In this document: piece after piece, positions 1 through 13,804 of the stretch
How positions within the stretch are numbered: position 1 is the stretch's first letter
How the letters are laid out: every line of letters begins with the position of its first letter
From: Sitta carolinensis
Taxonomy: Eukaryota > Chordata > Aves > Passeriformes > Sittidae
Assembly: GCA_032173965.1 (NCBI GenBank)
Contig: CM063284.1
Location: forward strand, 111,884,410-111,948,409
DNA length: 64,000 bases
Reading direction: 5' to 3'
Position numbers and translations under genes: made by a program
The notes under the pieces: model-generated
What the model saw: the letters and a program-made list of their open reading frames with translations, nothing else
Databases searched by the model: none
What the model was told of the DNA's origin: nothing

Positions 1-921
1 GCTGAAGGAGTAAGGAGGGGGTGGCACGAGAAGATACCGTGGGAGTTCTGGGCAGGCACAGTCCAAGGTTTTAACCCTTTTCGTAGATGATGGAAACTTT
101 ATAAATGCTGATCCTCCTGAATCTGAAGAAAAAAAAAGATAGAAGTGAAATAGAGAGCACCGGACAAAGATGATGAAAGTTCGTGCAAGTGGAAGATTGT
201 CAGAGGATGCTGAAAGGAATCCTAGGTAGGAAGAGATGATGGAGTGGCCTTTGGCTGGACTTTTCTTGTAAGGCCATGGACTGACCCATTTCTTTTCTGT
301 GACGCAGAGACTGCATCTGGGGAGAGGCATTGGCTTGGAGCCAAGAGTGGACAGTAGAAGAGTGGTGTGAGCAGAGATGGAGAGGAAGAGCTCTGTTCTC
401 AAGGCTCCTCGGCCCCAGGGGGTGAAATTGGGGGGGACTGATGTCCCAAGATTTGAGAAGCTGTCGTTTTTTTTGGAACTGACTAAAGCATCTTTAAAAA
501 GAGAAACCCTAGAAACAGTTCTGGTCCATGCACAGTGGTGAGAGCACTGGACGTGGAAGAAGAGGTCACGATATAGTGCAAGAAGGACTCCTATCTCTCC
601 TTGATGAACTAAGTACTGATCATCAAAAGGGTGGTAATAGACTGAGGATTAATTATCTGAGAAGTGGTAACTTGACTAGAAATTTTTAGTTTTGTTGTAC
701 TGTGTTGAGAACTTGGGTGGGGGGAGGAGGAGTGTTTTTTAAAGTTTTCATCCCTTTTGTTTGTGTCTCTTTTACATATTGTAAGTGAATAAAGTTCCTC
801 TTTCCTTTTGTTTCTAAATTAAAAGCTGTTTTGCTCTGTTTTTGGTCACATCTCACAGTAAGCACCAGGGACGGTATATCTTCATGGGGCACTGGCCTTG
901 TGCCAGCGTCAAACCATGACA
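1..921 (+). mobile_element. Endogenous retrovirus LTR (ERVL-like avian type), 3' part, cut by the window edge
   Basis: The stretch reads like a passerine LTR I recognise: blocks around 241-300 and 400-480, an AATAAA at 788-793, and a terminus ...GTCAAACCATGACA ending in CA at 921. The AATAAA and CA end place it on the + strand. The 5' end lies outside the window, so no target duplication can be checked. No gag, pol or env remains are visible in the window. The exact family is uncertain; RepeatMasker with an avian library would name it. Confidence 0.75.
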
Positions 922-3900
922 GTTCCAGATACGGAATTATTTCTTGTTTAAGTCTGAAAAAAAGAGCAACACCCTACCTCCACATTGCCTTGCAATCCCC
1001 TTCTCTAATCCAGAATCACTGCCATGGAGAAGTGTGGCCATCTGCAGGATGGGGTTCTCTGGGACAGTGACCTTCATGGCCTTGCTGCTGAGATGAAGAC
1101 ATGCTACTGGGAAAATGGAAGAATAGCACAGTGGGAGAAGCGCCTCTGATCAGAATTTGTGCCAGAGATACATCAACCATTTGGGCAGGGATAAGGTGAC
1201 ATAACAAATGGGTTGAAATAATAATAGAAAAGATTTTAAAAGTAGAAAATTTTGTGTATTTTGTCTGTCAGGTTAATCAAGACTATTTAGAAGGGTTAAC
1301 AGAGAGAAATTTCAATAAATACCTGCAAAACATACCAGCTGCAGGGTCTTCCAGCAGTGATTCTTGCAAAATATGAGTAAACAAGCAGCTTGAGAGTTTT
1401 ATCCAGATACACAAAATACAAAACCTCCTAAACTCACTGCAAATAAACAGTGAAGCACAGTGTGAATAAAGGGAATCAAAATAATGTCACTTCTGTAGAG
1501 ATCATACTTCAGCCATCAGAGGGACCAGATTAAAATAACCTATAATTTACTTCATGCTTTATGTCTCTTCTCTGTTGTCTGGCTTTAGCCCTTTGGAAAT
1601 ACCTTGACAAGGAGAAATAGAATGTATAGAACTGTAGAACTCGATGTGAAACTGAGAAACGACTGAAATTATATGAACAAGAGAAGGTTATGCATCAAAT
1701 TTCTTGATAATCTTTGTACTTGAACTTATAAGGAACATGAACTAGTAATGAAATTAAACTTGTCTTTCAGAGCTGTTTACAGTAAAATTTGGTGGTGTGC
1801 AACGAGTGATAAAAAGTGAATTTCTGCTAATTAAGCTGCAATGTTCCTGCTCAGGTGATTGTATGTCTCACTCTGCATACAAAGCTACATTTTTATGATC
1901 ATAATTTGGCAAGATTTGGTGATATGACCCTGGTGCCTCAAATACATCTCTTCTTTTAGATGCTGTCAAAACTTTGCTTGATAACCCATTTGGTTAAAAG
2001 CTAGGCAAAATACAGATAGCTATTTCACTTTTTTTGCTCTTCTTAACCTATCCACAGGTCAACTCATTATCAAAGAATTACATTTGGCTTGGTGTTTTCT
2101 TCCCCTGTGAATTTTTTCAAACATTGCTCGCTATCTGTCTTGTGAGGGAGAATTAAAAACTTGGTAGCTCTCAAGGCAAAGTAAAAAAAGAAAGTAGGGG
2201 AAAGAAGAGGCCTTGAGGAGAATCTTTAGGATGGTTTGTGAATCGTTGGCTGTATTTTTTTTTTTGTTACTGATGCTGATTGCTAGCAGGCTAAGCCCTA
2301 GGGGCAGGGTGTAAGCCCAGTCTCTATGCTCTGCTGAGGATAGGTTGGGGTCTTGCTGTTGAAACATGAGGTTTGGCATGGACAGTGAGAGCCTGGCATG
2401 GGTCACTGGCACTGGTACTTTGATGGTGGAAGACTTAGGACAATCCTGGAAGACTGGGCCAAAGGAAATGTTGAAATCCTATTTTGTAGCAAGAAACACC
2501 AAGCTCCTTCCTACTCTGTAAGGAACTGGCTGGCTCCCTGACTATAACTGTGGTGAGGGAAACTGTCAGTCCTAACTGCAACATTTTCTTGGAGGAAAAC
2601 AGGGAGCACATTAACTGCTTCTTGCAGTTGATCTGGGACAGAAGCTCAGGATTATTTGACTTCCACCATTTTGCTATCAGGTTCCAAATCTCAAGCAGTG
2701 ATTCAGCTCCCAGAACACCACACTAATTTGATACTAATCCGTGAAAGGTCATTGCTAGCAAAACAATATCCTGTAATGGCAGAACAAGATTATTCAGTGG
2801 CATTTTACATGTGTTTGCTGATGTTAAGCTAGCATTTTGTGACACTGTGGATCTTATGCAGTAGTGAATGTTAAAACTAAGCCTTTTCCCTCCACTTAAT
2901 TCTACTTCCTAATGCAAATACAAATACGGTCTAAGACAAATACACACTGTAAACACTGAGAGGGCAATAGATGCACTTTGAATGTAATGTTAGTCTAAAT
3001 TTGATTTTTGACGAGATGCTATCTGATGAGGCAAAACAGAAGCTCTGGGTCTTAATAACTGAGCCAGGAGGGTCTGTCACAGAGGAAAGACTATGAAAGT
3101 TGGGAAATCCCCAGAGCCTTAAAAATCTGGAGAAACTACTCAAAGTAGAACTGACAGGGATGTTGATTTCACTGAGGCATTGATTTTGCCCAAGGCCCAA
3201 GAAGTTCTAGTTTTATGAGAAATGTCAAAAAATGTTGGGTTTAGCACTTCTGCATTTTCATCTGCACCTTTTCACTAGATGACCGTGTGGTCCCTGACTG
3301 TCACATCTTCCAACAGACAGCCAGAAGAAATTGTAAGCAGGACTGAAAACAACTGCTGTTCTCAAGTCCATTACATGCCCAGCATGAAATACTTTACATG
3401 TAACTTATTTTCATAATGCTTGGACCATTATTTGAATTAAAGAGTAAAGCCTTTCTTGTATTCATGTTGAGAAAGTGACAGTCATTAAAATGAACAAGTG
3501 CCTGTTACCTATGAAGTGAGCCTTGGAGCAAGTCTCTCTCTGATCCAAGCATCCAAATGAAGGAAGAGATGAGAAAGGGAATGGTAATGAGAAACTGGAC
3601 GGAAGTGAAAAAGCAGTTGCCTTTGGCATGTTTTTATTAATTTTTGGTTGATATGCGAGAAAGGGTTGGTGTGTTTAGTGAAGTTTCAGTGCTTCACAAA
3701 ATTATGATGAAAACAGAAGCAACAGAAAATAAGGGTTGCAGTAAAAATTTCTCAGGAAATATTTGTATGAAGAGTGAAAAAACAGGAAAGAAATAATTTT
3801 CTAAAACAGCTGCTTTTTGTACTTACCTCATCAAAGTAACAATTAACATCCATGTGTCACAAAGCAGCACTTTGAGCTGGTGTGTGACAAAAATGTTTTC

Positions 3901-5747
3901 TGGCTGTTCATTAAAGCCATTAAGAGAGAGAAAAAGCAAGTCACTTTAGTTGTTGTTCCTTTCCTAACTTTGTACCATTGAATGTGAGGAAAACCTAGCC
4001 TTACATTCTGTAAGTCTCCTTGCCCCAGGCTGTAATCATGTTTGTTTGAGACTTTCTTCCAAAAAATCTCCTTCCAAGAGTTAAATAGAAAGACAATATT
4101 TTGATACGGCAGATGGGCAGTGTGTGTGTGTGTGTATGTGTGGGGGGGGCTGGGTGGGTTTAAAAGGTAAACTTTTTTTTAAAAGTAAGCTTAGCATTTC
4201 AGAGACTTCTTTCACTTTTGCCATTGTTCTATTCACAGGATACAGGTCTCTGTGGTAGCTTCTGTTCTTGCATGGAAGGAAGCACATTAATTCTATTTGC
4301 ACTAGGGACCACCTTGGAAACACCCTTTGAAAGTTTTCTTTTGTACTACCTGTTGAAATACCACGAGACTGGACCTTCTTCAATTCTTTCAGTTTCTAAA
4401 ACTAGCAGTGAGAATTTGATCAGCCTGGTAGGCTGAGTGCAAATGTGCCTGTGCATCTGGCTTTAGAAGGCCTTGCCATAGCCTGATTTTCTTGTTCAGG
4501 TAACCATTTCCTTTGAACCAGAGCTCCCTTTTCTATCCTCTTTGTATAACTCCTATATCTTGGAAAATCTTGTAAAGGAGTAGCCCATTGAAATTTCAGC
4601 AGGTTTTTTTTTTCCAAATACAAGACATCACCTTTGTCTGTGTAGTTATATACTTTGTCAATGCCTTTGTAGTTAAGGTTGGTAACATTATAGGTTCTGT
4701 GCTATGTTAATAGGCAGACATACTCTGATGGAGATGAATGATATGGAAAAGGGTGAAAACAAAAAACATGGAAACCCCATTTCTTACTCAATAAGCCCAG
4801 AGTTCTCCCAATAAAGTAAGTCACCTCTTTCAGGAATGTGGGGTTTTCATTAGATCCAGAAACACTTTTACATCTTTTTGTGCTTAACTGCATTTTGGAT
4901 TTGTAACCTATATAAATCAGATCTGTTGTAGAGATGAGATGGACTGGAATTGCAGTAAAGAACTTCTGTCGCATTACAGCAGAAAAGGAGTACACAAACT
5001 CCTAATTTAAATATGCATTGATGCTGGGTATTATGAATAGGTTTGGTTTTAAAGATTTTTACAAAGGCAAGTTTTACAAAAGAAATGATCTCAGAAAAAA
5101 ATTTTAGGGACTTCAAGATGAAGAAAAACCTTTTCAATTAGAAAATTATGAGTTGCATAAAGAAATAGTGCATTAAATATAATTTTCATCATGGAAACAG
5201 TCAAGGTGGTATTTTCCTTGCCCTCAGTTTTTTCCTTGCAAATCTGGGTGTCTGAAGCTCTGATTCCCTGTGTGAACATTTATGCAATTAGTAATTAAGG
5301 CTGAATCCATTACATACATTAAACTTCAGTTGAACATCTGTGTAACATGAGAGTTCAGTATAGATGTTTTTGGTTGGTTGGATGCTTTGTGCAATTTCAC
5401 AATTGCACACCAAAGATTCATTAACATGTTCTCATATTTAATTTAACTTAATTTAATTTTAATGTTGTAGGAAGAACTACTTGATATTTATGTCAAAAGC
5501 ACTATAGATTTCCTTACCAAGTTATTATCAGATTTGGTTTTGGATAACTTCTGTTTCATCAGAACAGATGTTATTATGTTTCCATTCCACAAAAAGGTTG
5601 GATACTCCCAAGAAATAGTCAGTGATATAAGTTAATAATGATGATAAAATTATTATTTGTTTTTTCTGAGATTACCAGGAACATTTGGCATGGTTTATGT
5701 TAATGAGGTGTTCAAAACCTTTCAGTCAAATGAACCTGTACTAAACT
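922..5747. other. Intergenic, no gene seen
   Basis: AT-rich sequence with stop-riddled frames; the longest ORFs (about 100 codons) show no recognisable family. It includes a short TG repeat followed by a run of 8 G (4121-4149). I see no clear repeat family. Confidence 0.6.
4121..4149. repeat. Short (TG)n and G8 run
   Basis: Alternating TG with one TA interruption, followed by eight G. It is a simple-sequence repeat without further meaning that I can see. Confidence 0.85.
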
Positions 5748-6150
5748 ATAGAATCAATATGTTTGAAAAGACCCTTCAGATCAGGTCTAACTGTACACCT
5801 AACACCTCTAAGTCTACCAATAAACCATGTCCCTAAGCCCCAGGTCCACATGTCTTTTAAAAACCTTCAGGGCTGGTGACTCAACTGCTTCCCTTGGCAA
5901 TCTGTTCCAATGCTTGACAACAGGTTTGGTCAAGAAATTTTTCTTAATATCCAAACTAAACCTCCCCTGGCACAACTTGAGATTATTTCCTCTTGTCCCA
6001 TCACTTGTTACTTGTGCAGAGACAGACACCTGCTTTGCCACACCCTCCTTTCAGGCAGTTGTAGAGAGCGGAAAGGTCTCTACCCTCTGAGCCTCCTTCT
6101 CTTCAGGTTAAACAAACCCAGCTCTCTCAGCTGCCCCTCATAAATATTGT
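5748..6150 (-). mobile_element. CR1 LINE 3' fragment with remnant of ORF2 C-terminus
   Basis: On the minus strand, 6041-5814 stays open and reads as the C-terminus of a CR1 reverse-transcriptase ORF, with the characteristic KHWNRLPREAVESP followed by VFKRHVD. The element's 3' end is towards 5748, where ATAGAATCAATATG is a decayed form of the CR1 terminal ATTCTATG repeat. It is 5'-truncated, as almost all CR1 copies are. Boundaries are approximate. Confidence 0.9.
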
Positions 6151-6959
6151 TTTCTATGTTTTATATCCATTAAAAATAGCTGATTTTCAAATAAATATAT
6201 TCATAATGTAGGTGAGATAAATGTGGAGTCAGAGGACATCAAGTATATTGGGTTAAGTGAAGGCACAACAGAATCAGCAGCTTTGAGTATCTTGAATTTT
6301 GTTGTAATTAGAAGTGCCTTTTAAAATGTCACTAAGATACTATTTGCTGTTCTAATACACATCTTGAATCCATAATAATGATAGATATGAATAAAATTGA
6401 CTAGTATTTTACAAAATGGTCTGCTAAGGTTTAAGGTGAGAAAGGACAGACTTCAAATTTTTGAATCATTTCATCTTGGCACAAGTCCAGGAAAATTTGG
6501 ATGCTAATTTCATACAAAGTTTAATGTACTGCTGTTCCTAATTATTTCCTTGACATTCTCTTGTCTTTTCAAATTTCTGTCTTCTATCAGTCTTGACCTT
6601 TACTACACCCTAATAATTTGCTGTAGCTACATTTTTTACTATACTTATTGTGTGAGTCAGCACAGGTAAGCAACTGGGACAAGCACAAACCCATGGCTAA
6701 AGCACAAGGAGTGAATTGATTTCCTTTACCTCACCACTGGGGTATGCCAGAAGCAAAACCAGGGCAGAGGCACACAAGCAGAGACATACCTGCTGTTGAA
6801 CTCAGTCCACGCCAGAGGATTACCAGCCTGCTGTTCACACTTGTTTATCCAGGGTTATTCCCAGCTACAATATCACTTGAGCATATTTACAGTCCTCCTT
6901 GCCAGTCACCCCTAATACTGAACTCCACCTCATAACCCTGTAACCAGGATATTTAGATC
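6151..6959. other. Intergenic, nothing recognisable
   Basis: Unique-looking AT-rich DNA between two CR1 fragments; only short chance ORFs. Confidence 0.55.
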
Positions 6960-7095
6960 TGAGGGGCATGCTGGAGGTCACCTAGCTCAAAATCCTGCTC
7001 AAAGCAGGTCTATCTCAAATATATTGCTACATATCTGTACAGTTATTTTAAGTATCTCTAAGGATATATAGATTCCCTATCACCTCTCATAATAA
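6960..7095 (-). mobile_element. Old CR1 LINE 3' fragment
   Basis: Contains the CR1 signature reading GGAGGTCACCTAGCTC, then CCTGCTCAAAGCAGG, then a diverged form of the block 'gaatatctccagggatggagactccaccacctctc'. The orientation follows from reading this complement-strand consensus on the + strand. It is heavily diverged, so it is probably an ancient insertion. Confidence 0.75.
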
Positions 7096-7776
7096 AATAA
7101 ATACATAAACATAATACGATAGCAATACCATACCTTTTTTAAAAAGAGCATTTATTTATTATTTTGTAGTTTTTCTAGTTTCATCCCATAGACTTAATAA
7201 GTAGCAGGAGATTTTATGTTTGCTTGCAGAGCAACTTTTCTGGCTTATCTTTAGCTAAAGAAATCACTTTCACAATGTGCAAGTGCAGTTCATCCTGTGA
7301 ACCAAGTAGACACAATCACATCAGAAGAGTTCTGAGCTCAATTAAAGTGCTTATGTTGTTACACAAGGAAGACCTGTCATGACCATTTGGTGATTCATTT
7401 AAGTTTCTTCATCTTCTCTTTGACTGCTTTCATGAAAAACACACCTGATTTTCTGTGTTATAACCTGGTAACAGTGATAGCTCCTCCAAGTTTGTGGTCA
7501 TTTCTAGCAGACAAACATAGACCTTTGAGCTTCCTTTATAGGAAATGTGACATCTGCTAGGTGGTGCAGATCTGCTTTGTAGTGCTATCTGTTGGAAAGG
7601 GATATCCCTGTCTGATTCTCTCTGAAACAGGGAGAAAATTCTGGGGTAGGGTAAGATGCCAGGTAAATATAGGCTAACATAAAACAGATAAATGTTTTTA
7701 ATTTAGGCACAAATTAGAGTTGATTTTTATATTTTTACTTTCTTTCTGTCTTTTTTTTTTTTTTTTTTTTTGTGTG

Positions 7777-7816
<40 letters not shown>

Positions 7817-10800
7817 CAACAAAATGTTGTTGAGCTGTGGAATTTTGATTATATATTCTTCTTCCCAGAAATATCAGCAAGAGAGGCAGCTTTTGCTTTA
7901 GTAACATGAACTGTGCTAGGGTTCTGAAGAGTCAAGACAGAGGAGCTTTTCAGGAAATAAAGGGGTTTTTTAACTCCCTTTGATTCTGAAGAAAGTCCTT
8001 ATTATATAATCCCTAAAAAAAGTGAAATTTTGTGAGTTCCTAATAGAAGTTGAGTATTTTGAATGTTAATTGAAACTTGCAAATTAGAGCCAGTGAACAA
8101 ATTATGCTCTTGGTTATGCAGTATAGCCGAGCAGTCACTGAAGGCTGTTATGTTTCTCACAGCTGGAGAACACAGTAGTTTTCAATCTAAACTCAATTTA
8201 AGGGAAAATAGCAAAGCTGAGAATGAACCTGAAACTTTTTTGACAACAAAACATGAATTTTTTGTAACATAGTATAACATTCTCCTTCAAAAGTGGCCTT
8301 TGCCCCTGCAGAAATGGATTTGTGAGGATGTGCAGATACGGTACCAAGGCAAACTTTACAAATATGTAGCTACATACACTCTGGTTACACTGTGGTAATT
8401 TAAACACCACAGGCATGTTTGTAAGCTATTCTTTTTTTCTCGAAGTCTTGGAAGAAGTTTCAAAAGTTTTGGTGGCTTGGCAGTATGCTACTTTGATGCT
8501 GAGTTCTCTTTCTTCCCATTTAAGTACACAGCCACAGGTGTGACTAATCTTAATAGATAAAATTATAATACCCTGAAAATAATACAGCTCCTCCTCAACT
8601 CTTTCCTGTTTTGCTGTGGATTTTGTTTTTTTTTCTGAATCTTCATTCCAGGTCAAACAGGCCGCAGGTCCTTTGATTATCAGCAAACAAGATATAGTGA
8701 AAATAATGGTAGTCCATCAGGTCTGTTATCCTTTCTTAACTGAAAACAAGCTCTACATTGTGTTTATATGCTGAGGAAAATGCTAGGGATGGTTCTTCCT
8801 AGGTTATTCCTATCATGTGTGACTGCTTGTGGCATCTCACCAGAAATGGTAAGACTGAGATGAACAGAAACAAACACAACAGGATGGCTGCACATGAGCA
8901 GGAATGGGAAGGAACATTGGAACGCTAAATTCCCTCATTAACTGGTGCTCTCTGAGGCGCTGTTCCATGTTTGCATGAGCTGCTTTTCTCAAGCACTCCA
9001 AACAGCCTACAGGACCCTCCTCAGAGGGGTGCTTTGTGGTACCTTTTATATGAACACATATATCTATCACAAAAATATGCAATTTAAGAAGAAAAGCAAT
9101 GTACAACAAGTGAGTGAGGAAAAAATGTAATTCATTAAAATAATAGTGGTGCTACAGGACTGCTATTAGTTTCACTTTTTAAAAATGAAGTAAGTTCTAC
9201 AAAGGTCTTACTTCACCCTATTTTTCTGCTGACTTCAGTGCAATATCCTGGGGGATAAAGACAGTTGCAATCCTCAAGCAACAAGAAACCTCTCTTCATT
9301 AAAAATGAAACATCCTACTTAATATAATCCAGCAATTATTCTATGTTTTGTGTCAGAGGTAAATCTGGGATGACAGTGGAATCAACATAGTAGTACTGGG
9401 GTTAAACTGTTTGGAAATTGCATTTTGCCAGATCATACTCTTCCCAGAATTTCTCATTATTAACACAATTATATGATTCTTCAGTTGAAATTATACCGGC
9501 ACAGAAACTGAGTAGGCTGTATCATGTCCTTTAGTCTCTACGTAAACAAAGCAAGACATTTTCTAAGCATCATCTGTCTTGTTTATTTGACTGAGGAAAT
9601 TACAATTTCCTTTCTACCTTCATTTGAGTAAGGCTGGTTTTCTGTGTTTGTTTGAAATTTTAGCAAATAAGAGAAATGCTTTGCACATCTTTAGAACCCC
9701 TAATATTGACTGATCTGGAGACTTGATGCAAAACAGTGTCATCTCAATGACACCTCTTATTTCAGGACAGTTCTTAAGGATGTATACTTACTAGATGAGA
9801 CTTCTTGATTCAAAGGTAATATTAAAGCACACAGTTATTATTTGCCTTGACTGGTATCTAATGGTTAATGTCAATAATAGTGCAGAACTTGAAATTAATT
9901 CTACATGTTATCAAAATTAAAATACTATTCGAAGGCTCCAAATTGTTCCTCTCAAGAGCCAGTGGTCAATAAATCTGACAGTAAATCTTAGGTGCAGGAA
10001 GGGATATTCAGGTGAACAGCTCACCTAGTTTGTTCTTATGAGGAAGATTTTCATACCCAAATACCTTAATGCAGGCATAATTTGGTTATATGTTTAGGAT
10101 CATATTACAGAAGAAGTGAGAACAGGACATATAGTGTTCTTTACATCCTCTAACCTTACCCTCAATGTTACATTTTCTCTCAGTTTGAAATTATACTTTC
10201 TTCAAGGTTCATCTCTGATCCCCTGATCATCCATTCTGAATTAATTCTATTTTTTCATCTGGGAGACTGTGGAAGAACTAGGTGTATTTCAGGAGTAGGG
10301 ATACATAGAATATGAAGTTAAAATCTTTCAGCATTTCCTGTGAAAGTCTTTTGTGCAGGGCAGCCCCAAATATGCCTTGAACCACCCACAAAAGAAATCT
10401 CAAGCCTCTCTTTTCCCAAAGAACCTGTTTTAGAACTTGTTCATTCTTTTTATTTTATGTTTGTATAGTTCCCTTCACCAACAGAAGAGGCTTTTACCTA
10501 AGACAATCAAAAAAGCAATCAGAAAAAAAACAGTAGAGGGTTCCTTATAAGCCTGGTGCTAAATGTGTCTGAGCATCTTGCTGTTTCTCAACATAACACA
10601 TACACAGGACAGTGTAAGCTCAGGGTCAAAAAACCCCAAGTGATCCACATGAAAATCCCTGACAAGAGAAATTATTTCTTTGGCATGGCAAGTTTTGACC
10701 ACAATGACACCTTGGTATCACTCACTGTCCTAAGCTTTCTGGGCATGAGGCCAGGTGTAGTTGGGTGATGATATCTTTATGCCCTATATCCATCACGCCC

Positions 10801-12107
10801 GTTGGTTTCAAAGTTGTTTAATAATGGTGTTATAAACTTTTGTACTTTTCTCATATAGGAGGATTTGATTAGGTTTCCTAGATGGTAATGAGAACAATAA
10901 ATAAATGCCCATGCTATTGCTCTGTGTATTCAAAAGCAGTAAATTGCTCATCTTTATTCTATTGCAGGAATGAAATTAAAAGACTATGCCATTAGCCAAA
11001 TGATGATGGCTATAACTTTTTAATCAAAGCATATAATTTTATAGCTTATAAGTTAACTAATGGTTGTGGAGTTTGACATGTGGTTGATGCATGATCAAAA
11101 CACAGGTCTCAGGGAGGATCCTGGTTGATATGAAAAAAAAAGCAGTTCAAAAATATGGCCAGTGCCTTGTTTCGCATCAGTAGTTGTCACCTTTTGCTAT
11201 TTCTAGAGCAGCCATGAAGACTGATACATCTGGATTTGTACTGTGATGATGGTTCTCCTTAATATAACCTCTTCTGTCTGCAGCCTTCTTTGTAACAAAG
11301 TGGGTATGAGACCTTCAGCTGTCAACATTTCAAGAATTGACAGCCCACCTCTGGTATGTTTTGGGTGCACAGCCTTGACTCATACTGATGAGAAAGTTGC
11401 TGAGTTGAGACAAATTGTGACAAAGTCTGCCAAGTCTTTAAGAATTTTTGAGACATGGCTAATGAGGAGCCCAACATTTTGATGAGAAAAATATTGGCCC
11501 AACAGAGTATAAAATATTCAAGAGAAGAAGGTGAGGATTCATCCAGCTGCCAGTGCTGTTGGTGTGTCAGTATAGATGGAACTGGTGTATGACAGCAGCT
11601 CAGCATCAGTCAGGGGCTCATTTCCAGCTCCATGACTCTCCTTCCCCACTGACTGATCGTCTTCTCACTGGCAAAATATCTTTTGAGTATCTTGTTGGGC
11701 ATGGAGAATATGCTAATATTTAGCCTACAAGCCTGTGAAATCCCAGCTACCTCCTTCTGTGTGAGTTAACCAATAAATCACTTCTTAATACTTTCAAGCA
11801 TACTGTTTACAGAACACCTTTGCACAGCCCAGGATACCTAAAGAAAATGGCCCCCAAACATTTAAAAATATATAAATTTGTACACCCCTTTTCAGGAATA
11901 AAATATGCTGCATTTGCCTAGAAGAAAACTTAAGAAAACGTACTCTTTTGGGGACAATTTGATAAACCACGTGTTTTTTCTAGAGGCACAGAACAGAGTT
12001 AGACAAGTACAATAGCTTGTAAACAGAGGGAAGTTTGCTAGCTTTTGCTAAATGCATCATATCAGCAAATATATAGAATTAGATTCTGAAGTTATCAGCA
12101 CATCTTA
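7096..12107. other. Intergenic, no gene seen
   Basis: AT-rich DNA with a poly-T complex at 7751-7812. An ORF at 11243-11482 (79 codons) has a somewhat protein-like composition but matches no family I know. No other feature is evident. Confidence 0.5.
7751..7812. repeat. Poly-T, TG, poly-T compound repeat
   Basis: T21, then a short TG/TA segment, then T32. It could be the tail of an old retrocopy on the minus strand, but no gene-like body is adjacent. Homopolymer length may be affected by sequencing error. Confidence 0.9.
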
Positions 12108-12580
12108 GGATCATAGAATATCCTGAGCTGGGAGGGACCCACAAGGATGATCGGAGTCCAGCTCTGGCCATGCACAGGACAGCCCCAAGAGTCACATCAT
12201 TAAGAATGCTGTCCAAAATCTCAAACTTTGGCAAGTTTTGTGATCTCTTCTCTGGGAAACCTGTTCCACTGCCCAATCATGCTCTGGGTGAAGAACTATT
12301 CCTAATATACAACCTAAACCTCTTCTGATATAGCTTCACACCATTCCCTCGAGTCCTGTCACTGGTCACAAGAGACAAACCACTGTCTGCCCCTTCTCTT
12401 CCCCTCATGAGAAAGTTGTAGTCTGTAAAGAGGTATGCCTTCTGTCTCCTCCAGGCTGAACAGGCCAGGTGACCTCAGCCACTCCTCATATGGCTTCCTC
12501 TCCAGACCCTTCACCATCTTTGTAGCCCTGCTTTGGATGCTTTCTAATAGTTTTAGAACTTTCTTGTGGTGACCAAACCT
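12108..12580 (-). mobile_element. CR1 LINE 3' fragment
   Basis: It begins (element 3' end) with ATCATAGAATATCCTGAGCTGG and GAGGGACCCACAAGGAT, continues through the typical CR1 3' region (GGGAAACCTGTTCCA, AACCTAAACCTC, CAGGCTGAACAGGCCAGGT) and fades near CTTTCTAATAG. About 470 bp and moderately diverged. The strand is set by the terminal ATTCTATG-like repeat lying at the low-coordinate end. Confidence 0.93.
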
Positions 12581-13050
12581 TGGGTAAGGAAAAGAGTGTG
12601 AAAAATCTATTTGCTAGCTTAAAGGTCCAGATATTATCTAAATGAAACCAGACAATGTTTAATTTCCTTCACTTGAAAATCAGAGAGAACACTAAGCTGA
12701 GAAAATGTCCTTAGTTTTCAGTAGTGGAAGTGGAGGTCAATAGGTTGATCTATGCCTTTAAATACATCTTTTGTTTGTTTCTTCCCAAGTTTGGATTTTA
12801 TTTTCTGACTTGGAATGATTTTTAACTTATTTGAAAGCTGACTAGTGGTGTAAAAGAATGAATTGCCTATAATGCAGGATCAATATATATATCGAATTGA
12901 AATAATGGAAAAGATTTTCCACTTTGGCAAATGTCAGATAAATTCAAAGGAAGCTTGACTGTAAATACCCAGGACAGGATTTTACCTTGTTTATAGAGGT
13001 GTGTGGATCATAAGCAGTTTAACATTTCAATGTGATAAGCGTAGAAATAG
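12581..13050. other. Intergenic, nothing recognisable
   Basis: Unique AT-rich sequence between the CR1 copy and the polypyrimidine tract. Confidence 0.55.
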
Positions 13051-13139
13051 TTTTTCTTTTTATTTCTTTCTTTTTCTTTTTCTTTCTTTCTTTCTCTTTC
13101 TCTTTCTTCTCTTTCTCTTTCTTTTCTTTCTTTTCTTTC

Positions 13140-13176
<37 letters not shown>

Positions 13177-13209
13177 TCTTTCTTTCTTTTCTTCTTTCTT
13201 TCTTTCTTT

Positions 13210-13241
<32 letters not shown>

Positions 13242-13773
13242 TTCTTTCTTCTTCTTCTTCTTCTTTCTCTTTTTCTTTCTTTCTCTTTCTTTCTTCTTTC
13301 TTTCTTCTTCCTTTCTTTTTCTTTCCTTTCTTCTTTCTTTCTCTTTCTTCTTTCTTCCTTTCTTTCTCTTCCTTTCTTCTTCCTTTCTTTCTTCCTTTCT
13401 TCCTTTCTTCCTTTTCTTCCTTCTCTTCCTTTCTTCTTTCTTTCTTCTTCCTTTCTTTCTTCCTTTCTTTCTTCCTTTCTTTCTTCCTTTCTTCTTCTTT
13501 CTTCCTTCCTTTCTTCCTTCCTTTCTTCCTTCCTTCTTCTTCTTCCTTTCTTCCTTCCTTTCTTCCTTTCTTTCTTTCTTCCTTCTTTCTTTCTTCCTTC
13601 CTTTCTTTCTTTCTTCTTCCTTCCTTTCTTTCTTTCTTTCTTCTTCCTTTCTTCCTTTCTTTCTTCTCTTTCTTTCTTTCTTCCTTTCTTCCTTTCTTTC
13701 CTTTCTTTCTTTCTTTCTTTCTTTTCTTTTTCCTTTCTTTCTTTCTTCTTTCTTTCTTTCTTTCTTTCTTTCT

Positions 13774-13804
<31 letters not shown>

